Source of the DNA: RHLJ01 sp963974345
GTDB lineage: Bacteria > Bacteroidota > Rhodothermia > Balneolales > Balneolaceae
Direction of reading: 5' to 3'
DNA length: 64,000 nt
Assembly: GCA_963974345.1 (NCBI GenBank)
Contig: CAXBBW010000018.1
Span: 1 to 64,000, forward strand
Within the stretch, counting starts at the first letter, position 1. Every line of letters begins with the position of its first letter. The translations under genes and the position numbers were made by a program. Below the pieces are notes generated by a model, which had not been told where the DNA came from, searched no databases, and worked only from the letters and a program-made list of their open reading frames with translations. Below are positions 1 through 8,582 of the stretch, piece by piece.

Positions 1-322
1 GCATCGGTCGTTTTGCTCTCCTGATCCTGATTGCTTTAGCAGCACGTTGTATATCATGAGGTGACCAAACTCTCCTTCCTCCAATTTTATCCGGTTCTTT
101 GATTGAACCGGACCGTAATAGATTATCTAAATCGTAGGCAATGAGCCTACTCGAAATGACCTCTTGTTGCTTCTTTCTAAACTTTTCAAATGAATAAGCT
201 TGAAAGATTTTGTTGTCTGATTCGATTATGGTAGTATGATTTACAGCCATACCCTTGGAATATGAATCATTGATTCTAAAATTCAATTCAGCTGTTTTAT
301 ATTCTATAATTTGATCAACCAT
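1..322 (-). CDS. HTH (MerR/excisionase-like) protein, paralogue of neighbour, cut by window edge
   Basis: I translated this by hand: an ATG at 322 opens a frame of 107 codons that runs off the left edge. Residues 63-106 (YDLDNLLRSGS, then IGGRRVWSP, then AIRIRRAKRP) closely match the neighbouring gene at 315-578, so the two are paralogues. The pattern of a short helical segment, an IGGRR-x-W turn and a basic helix resembles winged-helix MerR/excisionase domains; this family assignment is inference. The start codon overlaps the stop of the upstream paralogue by 8 bases, which suggests translational coupling. Its own N-terminal 50 residues are unlike the neighbour's. A later ATG at 250 is an alternative start. 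DNA binding is likely, the target unknown. Confidence 0.6.
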   Translation of the reverse strand, partial: MVDQIIEYKTAELNFRINDSYSKGMAVNHTTIIESDNKIFQAYSFEKFRKKQQEVISSRLIAYDLDNLLRSGSIKEPDKIGGRRVWSPHDIQRAAKAIRIRRAKRPM

Positions 323-578
323 TTTTACCACCCTTAATAAAGACATTTCTTTTATTAGTGAGTTCAGGACGTTTAGACCATCTTATTTTTATGGCTCTTT
401 TAGCTTCTCTTATTAATGAAGGAGACCAAAGTCTTCTGCCTCCGATTAATTCAGGTTCGGGAATAGAGTTCGACCTAATTAGATTATCGAGATCATAATA
501 CTTGACCTCTTTTTTTAATTCACTGGAAAGTAATTCGGTGACTTCACCAGAGGTTAAATACGTTTGAATGGTGCTCAT
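315..578 (-). CDS. Small HTH (MerR/excisionase-like) DNA-binding protein
   Basis: An 87-residue protein. Residues 10-65 look like a small winged helix-turn-helix: TSGEVTELL, then YDLDNLIRSNSI, then the wing-like IGGRRLWSP and a basic helix. Such stand-alone domains act as excisionases, recombination directionality factors or small regulators in mobile elements; which applies here cannot be told. The gene overlaps the next minus-strand gene (1-322), a paralogue, by 8 bases. The pair lies beside an uncharacterised gene and a tRNA, a setting common for integrated elements, but no integrase is visible in the window. Confidence 0.6.
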   Translation of the reverse strand: MSTIQTYLTSGEVTELLSSELKKEVKYYDLDNLIRSNSIPEPELIGGRRLWSPSLIREAKRAIKIRWSKRPELTNKRNVFIKGGKNG

Positions 579-661
579 CTTTAGACGGTTTAGTTAAAAA
601 TTCGATCAGCAATAATTACTGCGATCATTGTAGTTCTAAAGGTCTGTAGATAAGTCTTATT

Positions 662-698
662 CATTCTCTCCAGATAAAATATTTATCTGGAGAGAATG
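662..698. repeat. Perfect 17-bp inverted repeat, 3-nt loop
   Basis: Arms CATTCTCTCCAGATAAA (662-678) and its exact reverse complement (682-698) are separated by ATA. It begins 16 bases beyond the stop codon of the 442-aa gene and about 84 bases upstream of the HTH gene start. No clean T-run follows on either strand, so a classical intrinsic terminator is only one option; a dyad operator or recombination site is another. Confidence 0.8.
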
Positions 699-713
699 GT
701 ATTAAGTATTATT

Positions 714-2042
714 TTAACTATTACTTAATGCTTTAAATATTAGTGCCATATTGTTATTTTTTTCTACAAAATTAAGGTCCTCCTCAATCTTTTTTGAATA
801 AAGTTGAAATATTAACGCTTTAATATGACTCTCTAATTTAGCGTTTAAAGAATCTGATTTTGCTCTTTCAATAACAGGTTTTAAATGGATTTTCTTAGCT
901 AAAAGATTTTGTGAATTTTTAGTAAAATCTTTATCAAAATCATCGATTTGGTATTCTTTAAGTAAATCAGTTAGTTCAGTAATGCTAATATTAATAGTCC
1001 TAAATACGGGCTTTATACCATCTGTAGAAGAAGTGATAATGAATCTAGTATGAGCTATTAAATACATTGTTAAACTAAAAAACAAAAACATAAAGCTACT
1101 TTCCTCAAGATTCACAATCAACATCAAGGATTTTAGTTCTGCAGGCCAATCTTTGTAGTCATAGTCAAAATCCTTAGCTGCCCACAGTAATTCATATCTG
1201 AAATCAATTAACTCATCATCTGTAAAATCTGATAGAGTTAAATTCTTTATGGGACCTTTAAATTTATTTTTATAACGATCCCATAATTGCTTATCGGAAT
1301 GCGTCTGTTTCATACCCTTATATCCAGGAGGAATTGAATCTGTTACTTCCTCTAAATACAATAGGTCTTGATATCTTTTATTAATAATAATATTTAATCT
1401 AAAGAATATTGGGGCTATCACTTCTAGCTTTGAATCAGGTTCATTTATATACTCATCTACAAACTTCCCATATGGTAATACTTGATAAGGGAATATTTCA
1501 GATATTTTCTCTGGAGAGAATAATATTATAAATAGTTTTTTACATACTCTATCTATATAATCAAAGTAATGTTGACTTACATTATCTTGATTAATCGATT
1601 GAGTAGCTTTAATTGTCATAGGACCAAATTTTGATTCAAATGTTTTATCAGCTGGCATTTGGGGTCGATTGTTTTTAAAACCGAACGCGCCATCAATATG
1701 TAATGAGTTGGTTCTATCCTCACGCCCCCCATCAATGGTTAAATAAGGCTCAATAGTATGAATGAAATTCGCTTGTTCCTTAAGAGTTTTTCCTGACGTT
1801 GAATAAGCAGAAATTTTTTCAATATCTGTACCTATGTATTTATTAAATGCACTTTCTGTCATTCCAATTACATCCAAAACAAATTTCTTATAATCTAGAT
1901 CGGATTCTTTCCCTTGTAGATCATAGGTATAGCCCTGGTAGGTTATTTTTCCCTTCGCTTCTTTCAGCGCTTTAATCAATATAATAAGTCGTTCTCGATG
2001 GACTTGTGGACTTCCTGGCTGAATTGGTGATTTCTTACTCAT
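714..2042 (-). CDS. Uncharacterised 442-aa protein
   Basis: I do not recognise this protein. It begins MSKKSPIQPGSP, has no signal peptide and is mostly helical in appearance with many Lys, Asp and Phe. A hydrophobic patch (about residues 315-335, SFMFLFFSLTMYLIAHTRF) could be a buried helix or one membrane segment. The N-terminal 80 residues contain a possible small DNA-binding-like fold (FVLDVIGMTESAFNKYIG, helix-turn-helix in appearance), but this is weak. It stands alone, with a dyad at each end (2114-2132 upstream, 662-698 downstream), next to the two HTH paralogues. The AT-rich coding sequence and unknown content fit an accessory or mobile-element gene. No function is proposed. Confidence 0.7.
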   Translation of the reverse strand: MSKKSPIQPGSPQVHRERLIILIKALKEAKGKITYQGYTYDLQGKESDLDYKKFVLDVIGMTESAFNKYIGTDIEKISAYSTSGKTLKEQANFIHTIEPYLTIDGGREDRTNSLHIDGAFGFKNNRPQMPADKTFESKFGPMTIKATQSINQDNVSQHYFDYIDRVCKKLFIILFSPEKISEIFPYQVLPYGKFVDEYINEPDSKLEVIAPIFFRLNIIINKRYQDLLYLEEVTDSIPPGYKGMKQTHSDKQLWDRYKNKFKGPIKNLTLSDFTDDELIDFRYELLWAAKDFDYDYKDWPAELKSLMLIVNLEESSFMFLFFSLTMYLIAHTRFIITSSTDGIKPVFRTINISITELTDLLKEYQIDDFDKDFTKNSQNLLAKKIHLKPVIERAKSDSLNAKLESHIKALIFQLYSKKIEEDLNFVEKNNNMALIFKALSNS

Positions 2043-2367
2043 ATTTGACGAATTTTTAAGATTATATTTCTACTTCAAACAGTAGCTTCTCTCTGTTTTA
2101 ATATTTAATAGATATATCCAAATTTTGGATATTAATCCAACAAATTGAAAAGAACGTTGAAGAAGTAATACTTAAACACTTATATTGGTGAGTGCTGAAA
2201 AGCAGAATGTTCTTTGCAATATTGTGAGTGGTATTATCTTCTCAAAACAGTTACCAATCAGTTACTAAAACTGATTCATTTTGAGGGTGAAAAGTACGAT
2301 AGTGCACTTAATGAGCGCTTAAATATAACTCTATTAAGTTTAAATTAATCATTGACTTAATACATTT
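2043..2367. other. Intergenic region between 442-aa gene and tRNA-Leu
   Basis: About 325 bases without an acceptable reading frame. It must hold the promoter of the 442-aa gene on the minus strand and the tRNA promoter on the plus strand. Apart from the 19-bp palindrome at 2114-2132 I see no recognised element. Confidence 0.5.
2114..2132. promoter_or_regulatory. 19-bp palindrome upstream of the 442-aa gene (possible operator)
   Basis: ATATCCAAA, one central T, then TTTGGATAT: 9-base arms with perfect symmetry, 72-90 bases upstream of the start of the 442-aa gene. Position and symmetry fit a repressor site, for example for one of the neighbouring HTH proteins. That link is inference. Confidence 0.35.
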
Positions 2368-2449
2368 GCCAAGGTGGCGGAACTGGTAGACGCGCGCGAC
2401 TCAAACTCGCGTTCCTCACGGAGTAGGGGTTCGATTCCCCTCCTTGGTA
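2368..2449 (+). tRNA. tRNA-Leu (anticodon CAA)
   Basis: A full cloverleaf can be folded by hand. Acceptor GCCAAGG pairs with CCTTGGT, closing with one G-U. The D-stem is GCG/CGC. The anticodon stem CGCGA/TCGCG carries loop CTCAAAC with anticodon CAA, reading UUG. A long variable arm follows, as in class II tRNAs, and then the T-arm AGGGG-TTCGATT-CCCCT. The discriminator base is A at 2449; CCA is not encoded. A terminator follows at 2455-2490. Confidence 0.95.
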
Positions 2450-2454
2450 CTAAG

Positions 2455-2490
2455 AGCCTTCTTAATCTTATGATTTTGAAGGCTTTTTTA
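2455..2490 (+). terminator. Intrinsic terminator after tRNA-Leu
   Basis: AGCCTTC (2455-2461) pairs with GAAGGCT (2478-2484) and is followed by a run of Ts (2485-2489). It lies 5 bases after the tRNA. Its T-run overlaps the stop codon of the convergent nuclease gene. Confidence 0.75.
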
Positions 2491-3585
2491 TTTAAGTAAG
2501 AGCATTTTTATAGATTGGATTGAAGTGGGAGTTGTTAACACCGCATAATAAATTCCACTTGAAAACCCTGTTGCATTCCAAACAGCCGAGTTTTCACCAG
2601 AATTTTTAATCTGATCTTGGATTAGCACAGCAACTTGTCGACCTAACATATCAAATACTTCTAACCTAACTTTAGAAGAAGTAGGTAAATCAAAACTAAT
2701 TCTTGTACTTGGATTAAATGGATTTGGATAATTTTGTTTGAGAGATATTTTCTTAATAGAACCTGCAATAAATTCATTATTGACTTGAGAAGGTTCAACA
2801 TAAAAATAAGCTCTTCTAACCAGAGAACTATCATGAATAAAAGGGTTTTTATTCCCTTGAACTTCTTCCACTGCAATACTCCTTGCAATTTCATGATCAT
2901 CTGCAGGGTCTAATTTATGCCATGCAAAAAGAGTATTTTTCATTACGTCAAAAAAAGCTTCATTATCAAATTCATCTTGAATTATATCTGTGTTGGATTG
3001 ATACATTGTCCAAAAGTAAAACATAGCGCGAGCTGCATTTCCTTTATGGTCTTCTCTTGGCTCGAATGTTGAATTATAATACTCACTATACTCATTGACA
3101 TTTGAGTTTGGTAAACTTGCTACGCTGCTTCCATTCTTCCAGTACCACCATGAAGTGGTCAAATTATCATTAATTTCGGCATAAGGATGATTTCCTCTTG
3201 AAGAATTTGGTGAACTCCATACTGGAAAAAGATGGTGAATATCACCTCTCATTGGCTCTGAACTGTCATAAAAACTTTGGGGCCAAGAATGTTCAGTATT
3301 AAAACTCAAAGATCCATTACTTGGAGTTCTAGTTCCATCCTTTTTGGCTCGAAGACCCGTATATACACCTGTTAGACTATCTGATTCATCAACATCTAGA
3401 TAGTCGTACATAATATCTCGTGCAGCATCATACCTTTTTGGAGTTGTTGGGTAAAAGCTTTCTCTTAAAAACTGAATAAGTTCTTCTTCAATTAAATCTG
3501 TTCCAATAGAATTATTTTGAGCCTTACTTTCTCCAGAACTAATTAATAAAATAACTAGAACTACTATTATTTTTTTTGCCATCAA
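2488..3585 (-). CDS. Secreted endonuclease I family nuclease with T9SS sorting domain
   Basis: A non-specific DNA/RNA endonuclease of the EndA/NucM (endonuclease I, His-Me finger) family, predicted to be exported and released or surface-bound. Residues 1-23 form a signal peptide ending in KAQ. The nuclease core spans about 35-250, with the hallmark segments TEHSWPQSF (97-105, probable catalytic His), GDIHHLFP (114-121) and the Asn/Arg/His stretch NSSRGNHP. A T9SS type A C-terminal domain begins at LKQNYPNPFNPST (from about 282) and ends in KMLLLK. The gene is monocistronic and convergent with tRNA-Leu. Likely roles are use of extracellular DNA as a nutrient or biofilm turnover (inference). 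Confidence 0.9.
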   Translation of the reverse strand: MMAKKIIVVLVILLISSGESKAQNNSIGTDLIEEELIQFLRESFYPTTPKRYDAARDIMYDYLDVDESDSLTGVYTGLRAKKDGTRTPSNGSLSFNTEHSWPQSFYDSSEPMRGDIHHLFPVWSSPNSSRGNHPYAEINDNLTTSWWYWKNGSSVASLPNSNVNEYSEYYNSTFEPREDHKGNAARAMFYFWTMYQSNTDIIQDEFDNEAFFDVMKNTLFAWHKLDPADDHEIARSIAVEEVQGNKNPFIHDSSLVRRAYFYVEPSQVNNEFIAGSIKKISLKQNYPNPFNPSTRISFDLPTSSKVRLEVFDMLGRQVAVLIQDQIKNSGENSAVWNATGFSSGIYYAVLTTPTSIQSIKMLLLK

Positions 3586-3850
3586 ATGCCTTATAAGATC
3601 AATGTCCTTTTAAACATCAGATTAAGGCTCTAATATTATCGAACTTCGGTATTTATAAGATAGATGAGTTAAATCAAGTAAAATAACATCTAGTCACAGC
3701 ACAAGAATTACATAAAACTTATTAATTAATAGTGCTGTATCATCAACTATATATAAAATTGTAAGAAGCTAACTTATAGCTAAGATTATTCACTTTAAGA
3801 ATGAGAATAAATCCCTTTCCAAAAACAGATTTTCATTTATTTTTTACATT

Positions 3851-6415
3851 TTAAAAACTAATCCCAATACTGTCATTCGTTTCACTTTGATAAATAGAGA
3901 TATGAGTATGATAAACTTCATTTTCTAATTCTGTACTCCAACTACTTACATCATTTTCATTTTGGGTAATTTTAGTTGGTTTAACTTTTGATTGTATAGT
4001 TAAATTCACTGAATGACCGATAAAACTATTAACATTAAGCTCTAAATCGTTTTTTGAATATAAAACTGAATTAACACTCGCATTTATCCTTGTGAGCATA
4101 GGTTGAGTAATTCCCCCCATAATAATGTCAATCTCATTATTGCCGGGTTGAATAATTTTTGGAAGAACTAAGCTATTTAAAGGTTTACCATTTACCGAAA
4201 TGCTTTTAACGTATTCCCCTTCTCCTTTCAGATGCACCAAATATTTTTTTCCTGAATGAGTGAGACTGAAATCAACGTCTGTGATTTCTTTATTCAAATA
4301 CGGATCAAACCGCACGTTCCATTCCGTTTCTTTGATTCCGAATAAATTGTACAAACTGTATAGGTACCAGCCGGCTGCCCAAGTAAACTGGGGCTTATCA
4401 ATTTTGCCGTAGACCGACGCATCATCTTTATTACTTACTCTATACTCATACATTGCAGGTTGGCCGTTAGGACTGTTAATTGCCCCGTCTACCGTCATTA
4501 CATCTTTGATAAAGCCTAGTGCTTGTTCTTTATTTCCTGCTTCTATCAATGAAAGCGCATACCAAGAATTTCCATGAGGCCAGATTCCTCCATTAATGTA
4601 ATAAAACGGATCTCCCGCTTCGTTGCCTTCCAGCTTCAGATATTCTATCAAATTCTGAAAATTCATTGGATAAACAGTATACACTCCAATCTTGGGGTCA
4701 ACAATCTTTGAAGCAGCTGTTTCGGTAAGTTTAGCTTTTCGCTCATCACTCAATACATCATAATGACTTCCTAATAACGAGCCGATATAATAATGTTCAT
4801 CGAGCGTACCATCTTCGAAGTAATTGATCAGATATTCCTGGTCTTCACTCCACAATTGTTCATTCAATGCTTCTTGCATGGTTTTGATTTCTTCTTCCCA
4901 TTCTACTAAAAGCTCCTCGTTTTCTCCAAGCTGACTTGATATATAAACATATTCCCGTAGTGCTTTTATAGCGAGAATGGTTGTATAGGAACGTGGTCCT
5001 AGATTCCGAGCTATATCCCACCAGTCAGGTCGGTAAGAATAGATGATGTCGTTTTGTTTGTGAATTTTGAAATCATGAACACTTTTTGAGAGGTATGGAT
5101 ACATTTCCTTGAGAAACTCAGCGTCACCTGAATGGCGGAGATAGCTTCCTGCCACAATCACAAACCAGAAGTGATTCCAGTTGTCTGGTGGGGCTATTTC
5201 AGTTGCGAATTTATCATCCTTCCAATAGTAAGCGTGAGGAATTACAAAATTAGAATCGGCATGTTCGAGTATGAATTCTAGATCATGTTTTACTCTCGGG
5301 ACATCAAAATTGATGGCTGCCAGATCGGTAAGTAATACATCATGCGTAAAATAGAAATTATACTCAGCAGGACATGGCATCGGTTGAAGACTTCCATCAA
5401 TATAATGGCGGTTCACATCTAAAATACTATTTGCCCAAAGTACAGAATGATCTAAGACTGAATCTCCTGTCACAAATACGTTAGAGTTCACATAATCCAA
5501 TACTTGTTTCTCATAAGCATCAGCTTCATCCTGAGCCGTATTCAAAAGTTTAGAAACTAAATCTCTTCCCTCACCCTCTTTAGTTGCCCCAATAATTTGA
5601 ACAATTTTTACTTCCTCGCCTGAAGTCAATCTGGTTTTATATAAATATCTGATCGCAGGGGTTTGTTGGTTTGATTCAGCAGCTGTTTCATTCTCAAGAT
5701 CGGTTTTAATTCCTTCCCACCATTTTTCTGATGCAGGAAGGCTATCAAGTTCACTAACCGAGCTATATGCAACGGGTTGTAATCCACTGTTCGTAGCAAA
5801 GAGCTGCACATTTTGAGTCTCTTCTTCTTCAAAGTTGATATAGATTGAGTTTCCCTTTTTTTCGAATTCAGTCCATGCTTTATCTTTCGTAGCATAAGTA
5901 TGGCTTGTTCTCAGACTGGCTTCAAGGTCGGTATAAAGTTCAAAGAACTCAGAACCATTACCTGTGTTCTTTAGGGTATAAGTGATGATTACCACCGGAC
6001 TATCTTTCGAAAATTGATAGTTTATTGCGATCTCATGATTCTCTTCTTTTTTTAAATAGCTTACTTCATACGGAGTAAGCTCCATTTCAAAGGGTTCGAA
6101 ACCGACCCACTTATTTTCTTGGTTTCCGATTTTTAGGCCCAATACCATTGCAAAAGATTCGTCTCTTGTCCAGTAATCAGTACTTAAATCGATGCTATTA
6201 GCAACCGGATAGTAGAAACTTATTCGTTGAGGAAGCGGTGAACTTTGATGGAATTCCAATCCCACAAAAGGACTTCCAACTTCAACTGAAGCATCTCCAT
6301 CAAAATGTACAGACAGTTCTTTTTTGAGTAATTCGTTTTTATCGGACTTACAATTTGTTAATAGGACACATAGAAATAGTAAAAAGAAAACTGGGTAAAC
6401 TTTTTTAATACTCAT
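3851..6415 (-). CDS. Lipoprotein of the six-hairpin glycosidase superfamily
   Basis: A large surface or periplasmic glycoside hydrolase candidate. The N-terminus is a lipoprotein signal (hydrophobic run then LLTNC, Cys22). A beta-rich domain covers about 30-300. An (alpha/alpha)6-barrel-like region covers about 315-690, with PAEYNFYFTHD, DNWNHFWF, WWDIARNLG, INGGIWPHGNSWYAL and FTWAAGWYLYSLYNL. A beta-type tail follows. The GGIWPHGN and TWAAG segments resemble amylo-alpha-1,6-glucosidase/GH63-type six-hairpin enzymes, but I cannot fix the GH family. It is the last gene of the sugar operon, overlapping the upstream GH130 stop by 4 bases (ATGA). Likely job: trimming side chains or oligosaccharides. 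Confidence 0.75.
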   Translation of the reverse strand: MSIKKVYPVFFLLFLCVLLTNCKSDKNELLKKELSVHFDGDASVEVGSPFVGLEFHQSSPLPQRISFYYPVANSIDLSTDYWTRDESFAMVLGLKIGNQENKWVGFEPFEMELTPYEVSYLKKEENHEIAINYQFSKDSPVVIITYTLKNTGNGSEFFELYTDLEASLRTSHTYATKDKAWTEFEKKGNSIYINFEEEETQNVQLFATNSGLQPVAYSSVSELDSLPASEKWWEGIKTDLENETAAESNQQTPAIRYLYKTRLTSGEEVKIVQIIGATKEGEGRDLVSKLLNTAQDEADAYEKQVLDYVNSNVFVTGDSVLDHSVLWANSILDVNRHYIDGSLQPMPCPAEYNFYFTHDVLLTDLAAINFDVPRVKHDLEFILEHADSNFVIPHAYYWKDDKFATEIAPPDNWNHFWFVIVAGSYLRHSGDAEFLKEMYPYLSKSVHDFKIHKQNDIIYSYRPDWWDIARNLGPRSYTTILAIKALREYVYISSQLGENEELLVEWEEEIKTMQEALNEQLWSEDQEYLINYFEDGTLDEHYYIGSLLGSHYDVLSDERKAKLTETAASKIVDPKIGVYTVYPMNFQNLIEYLKLEGNEAGDPFYYINGGIWPHGNSWYALSLIEAGNKEQALGFIKDVMTVDGAINSPNGQPAMYEYRVSNKDDASVYGKIDKPQFTWAAGWYLYSLYNLFGIKETEWNVRFDPYLNKEITDVDFSLTHSGKKYLVHLKGEGEYVKSISVNGKPLNSLVLPKIIQPGNNEIDIIMGGITQPMLTRINASVNSVLYSKNDLELNVNSFIGHSVNLTIQSKVKPTKITQNENDVSSWSTELENEVYHTHISIYQSETNDSIGISF

Positions 6416-7539
6416 AAATGTCCTAATTCATTGAGTAACGACTTTAAGTTAATCCTTGCACCAAAAATACGACTATCAGCTCCAGCATAAGGTAATATCA
6501 AGTCATCATTCCATTGATAATTCGCACAAATGAATAACACATTATCTACTCCTAGGCTTTCATCACCCTTTTGCTCTTCTGATCCTGTAGGTCTCATAAG
6601 TGGCTCGATTCGTTTTTCAGGTTTACATTTTCCTTCTTCTGAAAAATCTAGAATGGTTACTGCCAAATCGTATTCCCGATTGCGATCAGGCAAATAATGT
6701 CCTTGATGGTAAATAGTTAAAAACCGATTATTACCAAGAGATATAGGTGGACCACCTGCTCCAATCCAGGACTCACTAAACTCCTCATAACGGTAACTAG
6801 CCATGATCATCCCTTTGGTTTCCCAAGGTCCATGCAGACTTTCAGAAGTAGCCCAGTGAAGAGCTTTTGGATTTTCCCCCTGCATTGGGCGATGCAACAA
6901 CACCCATTTTCCATGAACCTGTTTCGGTAGTAATACCGCGTTCTTGTTGTCTACATCATTAAGGTTTCCTGAAATTGGCCCTTTTAACTCCCAATTGATG
7001 AAATCTTTAGTAGTTGCCAGACAAATATGAACTTTGTTCCGATCTTCTGATTTGTTGTAATAATATCCGGTATAAAAAAAGTAATAGGTTCCATTTATAT
7101 AGGTACACCGTCCATCTTCAACACCTAAATTATGATAAGCTTCATCTGGAGAAATAGCTGGGGTTTCCTTTCTCCAAACCAGTTCAAGAGTTGGAGTAAA
7201 AACTGCTAACCCTGCTGATGAAGGAGCCAATCCCTTTTTGGGATCAACCTCGCCTTGTGCACGATATAACATTACCGTTGCTCCACCCATTTCCAATAAT
7301 TTTTTCTGTTCATCTGAATCCAATCCCCAGGCAACCATTAATGGACCTAATTTTTCTAAATCATCAATAAGAACAGCAGCAGGATTCAATACTACTTTAG
7401 ATTCCCAATGTGAATCTTGTTTGGGTACCAAAACAGGCATTCCTTCATTCATTCTTGTAATTTTCAGAGAATGATTGATTTCAATACTTCTCTCCAGAGC
7501 TTGTTCATACATTGGTGTTGCGTCTTTCAAATGTGGCAT
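6412..7539 (-). CDS. GH130 family protein (mannoside phosphorylase or mannosidase)
   Basis: GH130 five-bladed beta-propeller, 375 residues, no signal peptide, so cytoplasmic. GH130 members phosphorolyse or hydrolyse beta-linked mannosides. Visible family features are VVLNPAAV (49-56), the GVEDGR segment (139-144) where the usual form is EDPR with the catalytic Asp, VDNKNAVLLPKQVHGKWVLLHRP, WIGAGGPPI and ILPYAGADSRIFGARI near the C-terminus. The Pro-to-Gly change next to the catalytic Asp and the divergent sequence set it apart from its neighbour at 7555-8562, so the two probably act on different linkages. Whether it is a phosphorylase or hydrolase needs the phosphate-binding residues to be aligned. 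It is tightly packed in the operon. Confidence 0.85.
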   Translation of the reverse strand: MPHLKDATPMYEQALERSIEINHSLKITRMNEGMPVLVPKQDSHWESKVVLNPAAVLIDDLEKLGPLMVAWGLDSDEQKKLLEMGGATVMLYRAQGEVDPKKGLAPSSAGLAVFTPTLELVWRKETPAISPDEAYHNLGVEDGRCTYINGTYYFFYTGYYYNKSEDRNKVHICLATTKDFINWELKGPISGNLNDVDNKNAVLLPKQVHGKWVLLHRPMQGENPKALHWATSESLHGPWETKGMIMASYRYEEFSESWIGAGGPPISLGNNRFLTIYHQGHYLPDRNREYDLAVTILDFSEEGKCKPEKRIEPLMRPTGSEEQKGDESLGVDNVLFICANYQWNDDLILPYAGADSRIFGARINLKSLLNELGHL

Positions 7540-7554
7540 TAAATCGAAATATTT

Positions 7555-8562
7555 TTATGAATTAGTTTTGTTTTGAAGCATCCAATCAAGCACATCCTGT
7601 AAAGGGGCTTGTGCATGACCAATTACGGAGTCGGCTGCGCCATAATACACGTGAAGTGTTTCCCCGATTACGACAGCACCTTCCGGAAAAACCACATTAT
7701 TCACATCACCGAAAAGTTCAAAGTCTAGCTCAGGCTCTAAAAGTGGAATTGGACTTTTTGCTATCACTTTTTCCGGATTTTCTAAGTCTAATAATGCCAT
7801 ACCCATTCTATACACATGGTTGTTATCCACCCCATGATAAATAAGTAACCAACCTTCATCCGTTTCAATTGGAGTAGGACCAGCTCCAATTTTCAGATTT
7901 TCCCATTCAAATTCAGGACGCATTACGGTATGATCTTCCAGATTTTCTAAATGATGTTCCCAAAATCCCTCTTCAGGATTATGAAACTCCTGGATTGAAT
8001 CGAGATAGATAATCTGAATATTAGGAACCACACGATGAAGCATGGCAATTTTACCGTTTATTCGTTTTGGGAAAATAACAGCATCTTTATCTCTTAGGTC
8101 TACTGGACCTGCAATACCGTTTTTTTCGATAGTTTTAAAATCGTAAGTAATTGCCAGACCAATTCTAACTCCGTTTACCTCATCAAATGCATGACGTTGA
8201 AGAGCGGTATAGGTAATCAAATATTGACCGTCAAGTTTCGATATTCTGGGATCTTCTGATCCAAATTTATTGAACCAATCATCGGTTCCAATAAAAGGTT
8301 CTTCCCTCCAATCGAAATGAATTCCGTCTTTACTCGAAGCATAACCGATGTACGAAATATATTTCTCGTCGAAACCAGTGTCTGGTTCTCCAGGTTGAAC
8401 ATTTTTCAACTTTATTCGTTCATAACCTTTTGGAATTGCCCTGAAAAGTAAATGGACTAACTCTCCGTCGTAAAAAGCACCGGGATTAAATACAGCTCCA
8501 CTTGCCCACTCTATATCCTTTCTCGGTGCGAGTAAGGGAGTTTTTGTTTTTTTAAACAACAT
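7555..8562 (-). CDS. GH130 family beta-mannoside phosphorylase-like enzyme
   Basis: Cytoplasmic GH130 protein of 335 residues, a normal length. It shows FNPGAF (25-30), the canonical GSEDPRIS segment (101-108, Asp as proposed catalytic acid), DKDAVIFPKRINGKIAMLHR, IGAGPTPI and VYYGAADSVIGHA. Known GH130 enzymes release mannose 1-phosphate from beta-1,4- or beta-1,2-mannosides, or remove terminal mannose. It lies between a six-hairpin lipoprotein and the second GH130 gene, 15 bases upstream of the latter, in the operon that also encodes an ABC sugar importer. This fits intracellular breakdown of imported oligosaccharides. The exact linkage is not predictable here. Confidence 0.88.
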   Translation of the reverse strand: MLFKKTKTPLLAPRKDIEWASGAVFNPGAFYDGELVHLLFRAIPKGYERIKLKNVQPGEPDTGFDEKYISYIGYASSKDGIHFDWREEPFIGTDDWFNKFGSEDPRISKLDGQYLITYTALQRHAFDEVNGVRIGLAITYDFKTIEKNGIAGPVDLRDKDAVIFPKRINGKIAMLHRVVPNIQIIYLDSIQEFHNPEEGFWEHHLENLEDHTVMRPEFEWENLKIGAGPTPIETDEGWLLIYHGVDNNHVYRMGMALLDLENPEKVIAKSPIPLLEPELDFELFGDVNNVVFPEGAVVIGETLHVYYGAADSVIGHAQAPLQDVLDWMLQNKTNS

Positions 8563-8582
8563 AAATTTTAATTGCCCCGATG

